DNA of 64,000 bases from Sipunculus nudus. Its lineage: Eukaryota > Annelida > Sipuncula > Golfingiida > Sipunculidae. The translations under genes were made by a program, and so were the position numbers. The stretch covers positions 1,056,001 through 1,120,000 of the forward strand of contig JAPPUL010000095.1 in assembly GCA_026874595.1 (NCBI GenBank), read 5' to 3'. Positions 58,560 to 64,000 of the stretch are shown here, piece after piece. The notes beneath the pieces are model-generated. The model saw only the letters and a program-made list of their open reading frames with translations, searched no databases and was not told where the DNA came from. Each line of letters starts with the position of its first letter. Position 1 is the first letter of the stretch.

Positions 58560-59264
58560 CTAATCACGCGAAGAACTAAGCATAAAGATTTGAATAATGT
58601 ACCAAAAAAGCAAGGCAACCGAAGCAAATAGATGCAAAGAAGCGCTCACATACTGGTCAGTATTATAAGATTTTAAGATAGCACTCGTAGAATACAAAAT
58701 AGCAGCAGATGCAAAAGCAACCATAATCCAGGCAAATATAAGGCCAAGAGAGAATCCAAAAAGAATACTAGCCACAATAAAGCCAAGAGCAACAAAACCC
58801 CCTATCTTAAGAATAGAGCCAAGAAAAGAGAAGTCCTTCTTGGTGGTAACAGCAACAAAAGTAAGGCCTGTAAATAAAAACAAAGTAACAAGGCCGGCTT
58901 TTTGAATTAGCGTTGAGTCATTAGCATAAGCACTTGCGATATAAAGTAGAGGCACAAAGATAATAGCCTCAGCCACGATAAAAAGAAGAAGCCCCATGTA
59001 TTGCGTCCCTTTAGAAGTAGTTGAGCTTGCCCAATTTTGAGCAAGATAGCTAACGCCCATAAAAACGCCAAGAACAATAAGCCAAGAGAAACCACCGGTC
59101 ATAAGAGAAGTTAATTTAGGTGCAAGAGAAGAGTTTAAAATGATAGACTCAAGGACAAGGAATATAACGATAGCTAAAGCCAGGTGAGCATAAGTTCTAC
59201 TAATAAACTTAGCTCTCTCGCTTTTCTCAAGAGTATAAGTAGAATAATTAGTTTCTTGCAACAT
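58560..59264 (-). CDS. Bax inhibitor-1/YccA family membrane protein
   Basis: 234 residues, about seven membrane helices. N-terminal YSTYTLEKSERAKFISRTYAHLALAIVIFL matches the family start, with the C-terminal YIIQIFMLSSSRD (a charged C-terminus follows the last helix). Family knowledge: calcium-leak or membrane-protein-quality role (E. coli YccA binds FtsH). GGAGG before the ATG. Confidence 0.9.
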   Translation of the reverse strand: MLQETNYSTYTLEKSERAKFISRTYAHLALAIVIFLVLESIILNSSLAPKLTSLMTGGFSWLIVLGVFMGVSYLAQNWASSTTSKGTQYMGLLLFIVAEAIIFVPLLYIASAYANDSTLIQKAGLVTLFLFTGLTFVAVTTKKDFSFLGSILKIGGFVALGFIVASILFGFSLGLIFAWIMVAFASAAILYSTSAILKSYNTDQYVSASLHLFASVALLFWYIIQIFMLSSSRD

Positions 59265-59398
59265 GTAAAACCTCCATAATACTATAAGGCCAAAAGAGTT
59301 AATAATAAACGTAGCCTAATAAATATAAGATACTAAAAGGATTAATAATAATAAGCTAAAAGTCAATCAGTTTATAAACAAAGTTTAAGAGCTTTAGT

Positions 59399-61123
59399 TT
59401 AAGAATTATTGTTATAAGCATCTAAGATGGCTAAATACTTGTTGCACTCAAAAACGTTTATTCGATCCTCAAGCATAAGATAAAGATGTAAAGCTTTAAG
59501 GTAGTTATAGTGTGCTTCTTTTTTGCGATGAGCTTGGAATAGGGTTTTAGCAAGCAATTTATAGCTGTAAGCGACCTCACGTTCTTTTCCAAGAATTAAA
59601 TGGTCAAAAGAGTCTTCAAAGTTATAATTGTTAACATGGTTTTGCATCTTAGAGTTTTTATTAGGGTGGGAGTTAGATTTTTGCTTATTAGTATCTAAAA
59701 GCGAGGCATTAAGCTCAGCAAGGGAATTAACATTAGCAATGGTATCCTTATGGAAAGAGTTAATAAGTTCTATTTTTTTAATAAGTTTAGCTTCCTTATC
59801 TGACATGCCGTCAATGCGAGCGATTTTAGAAGACAGGGCATAAAGCTTGATGCGATCTTCTTCAAACTTATTTTTGAAAATTTCTTCTAAAGACACAGGA
59901 TGTTTCTTAACGTCTTTCCAAAGGCGAGCACCAAGTTTTGGGTCATAGATATCTTTTTTAAGTTCAAAGTTAATAATAGCTTGTTCATTATAAGATATTT
60001 TGGAATCGGCATTAACGACATGATAAATAAGGCTTAACTTCTCCCAATCTTCTTGTAGAGGGAATGCACTTTGTAAGAAACGGTTTATATATCTAAGCGA
60101 CGGGACGTTATCGCATATTATGATAATAGATGCCATGATGGGAGTAGATAAAAAAGCGCCTGCAATGCCCCAAATAAAGCTCCAAAATATAAGAGATACG
60201 AAAACGACAAAAGAGCTTAAGGAAAGGCTTTTGCCAAAGATACGGGGCTCGATGACATTTGCAAAGACAATTTGTACTATTATGATGATGGCGGTTAAAG
60301 AGATGGCAAGACTTGAGTTATCAAATTGTATAAAAGATAGTAAAATAGGCAATATAGAAGCAATGACGGGTCCTATTATGGGGATAAAGCTTAGAATGAA
60401 TATGAGGAAGGCAAAAACGAGGGCGAAGTCAAGGCCATAGATAAGGAAGACAACGTATAAAATGGAAGCGGCAGCAGAAGTAACGAGTGCTTTATAAAGT
60501 ATATATCTTTGGATTTGGCTTACGATACGAGTATTAATGTTATTAATGTTAGCAGCTTTGGCAGGATGTAGAGCCCGCGAGGTTTTAATTTTAAAGTTTT
60601 TGATACCGGCAAGGAAGAAACAAAGGTATAAGATGAATAAGATGAAGTCGGTAAAAAGGGAAGTAGTTTTAGTAAAAAGGCTTAGGATGTAGTCTTTGCC
60701 ATAACCGATAAAGTCTTTTAGTGGCGCTGTTAGTTCTTCTAGATAGTTTGTTTTTTTTAGATTAAAGAGATTTTGAATATCTTGCCAAAGGTCAACGAAG
60801 CGCTTTTCATAGAAGGGTAATTTTTCTTTTACGAGGGTTTCGATGTTGGAGTAGAAGAGTAAAGACACGAGAGTGATTATGGAGATGGAAGCAACGAGAG
60901 GAATAGTTACGGCAAGAGCAGAGGGGAGTTTTTTTTGCAATTTCTCAACGATAGGGTTAAGGCCGTAAGCGAAGAAGATAGCCAAGACAAGAGGGATTAA
61001 GAAATCTCTTAAGAAGTAAGCAAGTGCGATCGAGGCTATAATTATTAATATGAATATGACAGAGGAAGTTCTTGAATTTTGTTCTATGGAGTAGAAGGAG
61101 AAGATATTATTGCTAAAACGCAT
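59399..61123 (-). CDS. AI-2E/PerM family transporter with TerB-like and TPR-type C-terminal tail
   Basis: 574 residues; the family is usually 340-370. Residues 1-360 carry about eight hydrophobic helices, including FALVFAFLIFILSFIPIIGPVIASILPILL and the FGKSLSLSSFVVFVSLIFW block typical of PerM-type proteins. Residues about 385-480 resemble a TerB-like domain (VVNADSKISYNEQAIINFEL and SSKIARIDGMSDKEAKLIKKIELI, with the DG...E pattern twice). The end is a TPR-like helix pair. Substrate unknown. The tail is unusual. Confidence 0.85.
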   Translation of the reverse strand: MRFSNNIFSFYSIEQNSRTSSVIFILIIIASIALAYFLRDFLIPLVLAIFFAYGLNPIVEKLQKKLPSALAVTIPLVASISIITLVSLLFYSNIETLVKEKLPFYEKRFVDLWQDIQNLFNLKKTNYLEELTAPLKDFIGYGKDYILSLFTKTTSLFTDFILFILYLCFFLAGIKNFKIKTSRALHPAKAANINNINTRIVSQIQRYILYKALVTSAAASILYVVFLIYGLDFALVFAFLIFILSFIPIIGPVIASILPILLSFIQFDNSSLAISLTAIIIIVQIVFANVIEPRIFGKSLSLSSFVVFVSLIFWSFIWGIAGAFLSTPIMASIIIICDNVPSLRYINRFLQSAFPLQEDWEKLSLIYHVVNADSKISYNEQAIINFELKKDIYDPKLGARLWKDVKKHPVSLEEIFKNKFEEDRIKLYALSSKIARIDGMSDKEAKLIKKIELINSFHKDTIANVNSLAELNASLLDTNKQKSNSHPNKNSKMQNHVNNYNFEDSFDHLILGKEREVAYSYKLLAKTLFQAHRKKEAHYNYLKALHLYLMLEDRINVFECNKYLAILDAYNNNS

Positions 61124-61469
61124 AGATTAAAAGCCTTTTAAGAATTTTGTTTTAAAGAGTATAGATAAAATAAGTAAAACTAAGTTTAAATATAAAATAT
61201 AAAGATAAAAGGTAGTATTATTTTTGACAGATATTACTAGTAAAAGAGGTTTAAGCGCCTGTAAGAATACAGTTTGCTTTTTTGGTAAGAGAGATATGTT
61301 TAAAAAAAAAGGTTTTGTGTAGAAAAAAAAGCCAATGTAAAAAAGTAAAGTATAAAAGTGTAGATTTTTAAAATAAATAGTAGTTTATTTACTACTATAA
61401 AATTAAGTGCTAAGAAGTTACAAGTAAGAAGTTACAATATTGTATAGCTTAAGAGGGAATAGCAAACAA
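61124..61469. other. 346-base divergent spacer
   Basis: A+T-rich. Only a 14-nt tandem duplication (taagaagttacaag then taagaagttacaat, 61411-61438) stands out. No promoter could be defended for either side. Confidence 0.5.
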
Positions 61470-62522
61470 ATGTTCTCGTTTGAGAAGAATTATATAAAGG
61501 AACAAGAAACGATAATAAATCGGCTTAAGGGAGAACTAGAAGAGAAGAGCAAAAAGACATTGCGTTGTAGTAATGAGATAGAAGAACTTAAGGAACAGGT
61601 GGCAATGCTTCGTGAGGAGCTAATGGAGCGGGCAAGGGGTGGGGAGGGGTTTGGTAAAGGGGGGGTTATGGAGGGTATGGAGGGGAGTGGTGGTGAGGAT
61701 GGGGTTTTTGAATATGAGCGTGGGTTTCTTGCAGAAGAAGATATGCTAAATAATGTACGAGAAGGGCTTGATCTTGATGGGGAGGGGGAGGATAAAGATG
61801 GGGAGGGGGAGGATAAAGGTAATGGGGGAGTTGAAAAGACTTATAGTGTTGTGCCAGAAAGTATAGTCCGAGACAAGATATCGCAAATATATATACCAGA
61901 AAGGATATATACTAAGCTTGAGGAGGAAGGGGTGGAAGGATATTATGATGGTGTTAATAAAGCTTTAATTGTCTATAAGCTAAAGCTTAACGGGCTTTAC
62001 ATGGAAGGTTTAAGCGAAGTTGGACGTATAAAATTATGGACGAAGCTTATAAATGGTGTTGGGAAGGTAATATATGGGGTTGGAGGGTATATAAGCCATG
62101 CAGGAGATGATCTAATAGAGGGAGTTATAGGGCTTTTTGATGGAGGGTATGAAGGAGAGTCAGGTGATAAGTATTTTTCAAAAAGTATATTAGAGCTTAA
62201 GGAAGGGGTCGAAGATAAAGTATTTTTAATAAACAAATATTTAAAAAGCAAAGGTCTTGAGAATCTAGAAGTGTCATTAAATTTAGATTATGGGCGCATG
62301 CTTTTTGGGGGTGGGAGAGGGGGTAAAGGGTTAGTATTAATGGGAGAGTCCCATAAGATATTAAGAGAACTTATGTGTCTTGGGCTAAAAGGCTATAGCC
62401 TGGTATGTACGGACAGACTATACGAGAAGCTAAAAGGAGTTTTTGAGTTTATAGAGCTTCCGGAAAAGCTAAGTATGGGGATAGAGCTTTACGGGATTAA
62501 AGATATCAGGCTAAGAAATTAA
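61470..62522 (+). CDS. Degenerate class III nucleotidyl-cyclase-like protein with coiled coil
   Basis: 350 residues from the ATG at 61470 (GAGGG 11 bases upstream; an in-frame TTG at 61440 has no SD). About 1-48 coiled coil (NRLKGELEEKSKKTL, EELKEQVAMLREELMERA); about 50-115 Gly/Glu/Asp-rich with a 21-nt duplicated DGEGEDK unit. The rest matches the strand order of class III cyclase domains: ALIVYKLKLNGLYME (first metal-Asp site, no Asp), SHAGDDLIEGVIGLF (second metal site, Asp present), VSLNLDYGRMLFG and a closing FEFIELPEKLSMGIELYGI. The missing Asp predicts no cyclase activity. 44 bases before soeA, same strand. Confidence 0.55.
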   Translation: MFSFEKNYIKEQETIINRLKGELEEKSKKTLRCSNEIEELKEQVAMLREELMERARGGEGFGKGGVMEGMEGSGGEDGVFEYERGFLAEEDMLNNVREGLDLDGEGEDKDGEGEDKGNGGVEKTYSVVPESIVRDKISQIYIPERIYTKLEEEGVEGYYDGVNKALIVYKLKLNGLYMEGLSEVGRIKLWTKLINGVGKVIYGVGGYISHAGDDLIEGVIGLFDGGYEGESGDKYFSKSILELKEGVEDKVFLINKYLKSKGLENLEVSLNLDYGRMLFGGGRGGKGLVLMGESHKILRELMCLGLKGYSLVCTDRLYEKLKGVFEFIELPEKLSMGIELYGIKDIRLRN

Positions 62523-62566
62523 AAGTTAAAAGAATAATATATATATATGTAAGGAAGAGAGTAAAG

Positions 62567-64000
62567 ATGAATGAAGAAAGGGATAAGCAAATGGATTCAA
62601 AGATAACAAAGGATGGACATAGATTAAAAGAGAATGAAGATATAAAGTACACAACGTGCTATATGTGTGCGTGCAGATGCGGAATAAAGGTATCGCTACG
62701 AGATGAGAAGATAGTGTATATACAAGGTAATATGGAGCATCCAACTAATCAGGGTGTAATATGCGCAAAGGGCTCATCAGGGATAATGAAACAATTTAGT
62801 CCTGGTAGGATAACGAAGCCGCTGTTGCGTCGAGCTGGGATGGAGAGGGGGAGTGGGGAGTATGAGGAGATAAGTTGGTCGGAGGCGATGGAAATACTAG
62901 TTAAGCGTTTAAAGGGGATAAGGGGAGAGGATCCGAAGAAGCTTGCATTTTACACAGGACGAGATCAAATGCAAGCGTTAACAGGCTATTGGGCAAAACA
63001 GTTTGGAACACCGAACTTTGCGGCGCATGGGGGATTTTGTTCTGTAAATATGGCAGCTGGCATGATATATTCGATGGGAGGCACGAGCTGGGAGTTTGGG
63101 GGGCCTGATTTTGAGATGACAAAATATCTATTACTATTTGGAGTAGCAGAAGATCATGATTCAAATCCGATGAAGCTAGGGTTGTCGAAGGTGAAGAATC
63201 GCGGGGGGAAGGTAGTGGTTATAAACCCGATAAGGTCAGGGTATGGAGCAATAGCAGATGAGTGGGTAGCGATAAGGCCTGGGACGGACGGAGCATTTAT
63301 AATGGGACTTATGAATGTTTTGGTGGAGCACAAGTTTTATGACAAAGAGTTTTTACTAAACTTTACAAATGCGAGTTATCTGGTTGAGCTAAAGGGTGAT
63401 GAAGTTGGTGAGGGGGAGGGTTTTGAGGGGTTATTGTATACGTGCGGAGATGATAAGGAGGTAAAATATGTGTATGACGAGGAGAGTGGGAGGGTAGAGG
63501 AAGCGCATAAGAAAGGCGTTAAGGCAGCACTTCTTGGGACATATAAGGTGGGGAAGAGGAATTTAAAGACAGTGATGCAATGTTTGGTGGAACGGGTATC
63601 AAAGTACACACCGGAGAGTGCAGAGGCTATATGCGGGGTACCAGCTGAAGTTATAAGGCGAATAGGAATAGAAGTAGGGGTGGTCGCGCAAGAACTTATA
63701 ACACTAGAAATACCTTGGACAGATGCGTGGGGAACTAAACATGAAAATACAACAGGGCGGCCGGTATCATTGCACGGGATGCGCGGGCTTGCAGCACATA
63801 CAAATGGATTTCAAACTATAAGGGCACTATCAGCGTTCATGATGTTGCTAGGTATAATAGACAGGCCGGGTGGTTTTAGATATAAACCACCTTTCCCGAA
63901 GCCGATTCCGCCGGCAGTGCGGCCTGTAAACAACGAAGCAGACATAAAGCCAAACAAAGCGTTGCCAAAGCCGGCTTTAGGTTTTCCAGCAAGTCCAGAA
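62567..64000 (+). CDS. soeA: SoeA-type sulfite dehydrogenase / molybdopterin oxidoreductase catalytic subunit (cut by window edge)
   Basis: 478 residues visible. DMSO-reductase-family molybdoenzyme. Seen: [4Fe-4S] site TTCYMCACRCGIKV with the fourth Cys in GVICAKGSSGIMKQF; FYTGRDQMQALTGYWAKQFGTPNFAAHGGFCSVNMAAG; GVAEDHDSNPMKLGL; VVINPIRSGYGAIADEW. These blocks are those of SoeA, which oxidises cytoplasmic sulfite to sulfate on the SoeABC membrane complex. A Gly/Glu-rich short insert (VGEGEGFEG) lies near residue 282. SD aggaag. Neighbours beyond the edge should be an FeS subunit and a membrane anchor if this is a full Soe operon. Closely related archetypes include polysulfide/thiosulfate reductases, so activity is inferred. 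Confidence 0.8.
   Translation, partial: MNEERDKQMDSKITKDGHRLKENEDIKYTTCYMCACRCGIKVSLRDEKIVYIQGNMEHPTNQGVICAKGSSGIMKQFSPGRITKPLLRRAGMERGSGEYEEISWSEAMEILVKRLKGIRGEDPKKLAFYTGRDQMQALTGYWAKQFGTPNFAAHGGFCSVNMAAGMIYSMGGTSWEFGGPDFEMTKYLLLFGVAEDHDSNPMKLGLSKVKNRGGKVVVINPIRSGYGAIADEWVAIRPGTDGAFIMGLMNVLVEHKFYDKEFLLNFTNASYLVELKGDEVGEGEGFEGLLYTCGDDKEVKYVYDEESGRVEEAHKKGVKAALLGTYKVGKRNLKTVMQCLVERVSKYTPESAEAICGVPAEVIRRIGIEVGVVAQELITLEIPWTDAWGTKHENTTGRPVSLHGMRGLAAHTNGFQTIRALSAFMMLLGIIDRPGGFRYKPPFPKPIPPAVRPVNNEADIKPNKALPKPALGFPASPE

Overview
The window reads as bacterial chromosome of low G+C content. The organism is most likely a spirochaete (Spirochaetota). This is an inference, resting mainly on the RNA polymerase alpha subunit (start, GTIPID/SPIEKV core and C-terminal layout as in Treponema and Leptospira), with support from a GroEL of spirochaete type, many secreted or lipoprotein genes of unknown family, and a ribosomal block without adk or map. 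No tRNA, rRNA, CRISPR array, transposase or phage gene was seen. All counts and motif positions were made by eye.

Layout. 1-2.5 kb: start of a UvrD/PcrA helicase (cut by the window edge) and an AcuI/YhdH acrylyl-CoA reductase. 2.7-4.7 kb: a chemoreceptor. 4.8-12.5 kb: a catabolic island of short-chain dehydrogenase, acyl-CoA ligase, SCP2-type thiolase and a TRAP transporter (dctM, dctQ, dctP with an intercistronic stem-loop), facing a FadR-type regulator whose own promoter carries a TGGT-N3-ACCA operator. A decayed gene follows the regulator. 13-14.4 kb: a membrane protein and a DsrE2-type sulfur protein. 14.6-26 kb: radical SAM protein, PGRP-type amidase, FetAB-type ABC exporter, several unknown secreted, lipo- or membrane proteins, a MerR regulator and homoserine dehydrogenase. 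26.5-34.7 kb: sigma-54 activator, MFS transporter, CorC-type protein, ilvD and groEL, all on the plus strand. 34.9-35.8 kb: a sirtuin.

35.8-56.4 kb (minus strand): one continuous str-S10-spc-alpha block, rpsL-rpsG-fusA-tuf-rpsJ through rpoA-rplQ, read from a good promoter near 56.7 kb. 57-61 kb: small unknown protein, TPR lipoprotein, Bax-inhibitor-like protein and a PerM/AI-2E protein with an extra tail. 61.5-64 kb: a degenerate class III cyclase-like protein followed by a SoeA-type sulfite dehydrogenase catalytic subunit that runs off the window.

The most striking feature is how common short tandem repeats are. Between genes their periods are often 7, 8, 10, 11, 13 or 25 nt, which would break a reading frame. 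Inside genes the clear arrays have periods of 9, 18 or 21 nt, and they build long Gly/Glu/Lys/Ala low-complexity segments into proteins that are normally compact. Ribosomal proteins S17, L5, L4, L6 and L17 all carry such extensions or inserts. The S17 extension (about 121 residues) is longer than the S17 core. Sulfur chemistry (SoeA, DsrE2) and the TRAP/CoA island are unusual company for a spirochaete and may have been acquired by transfer.
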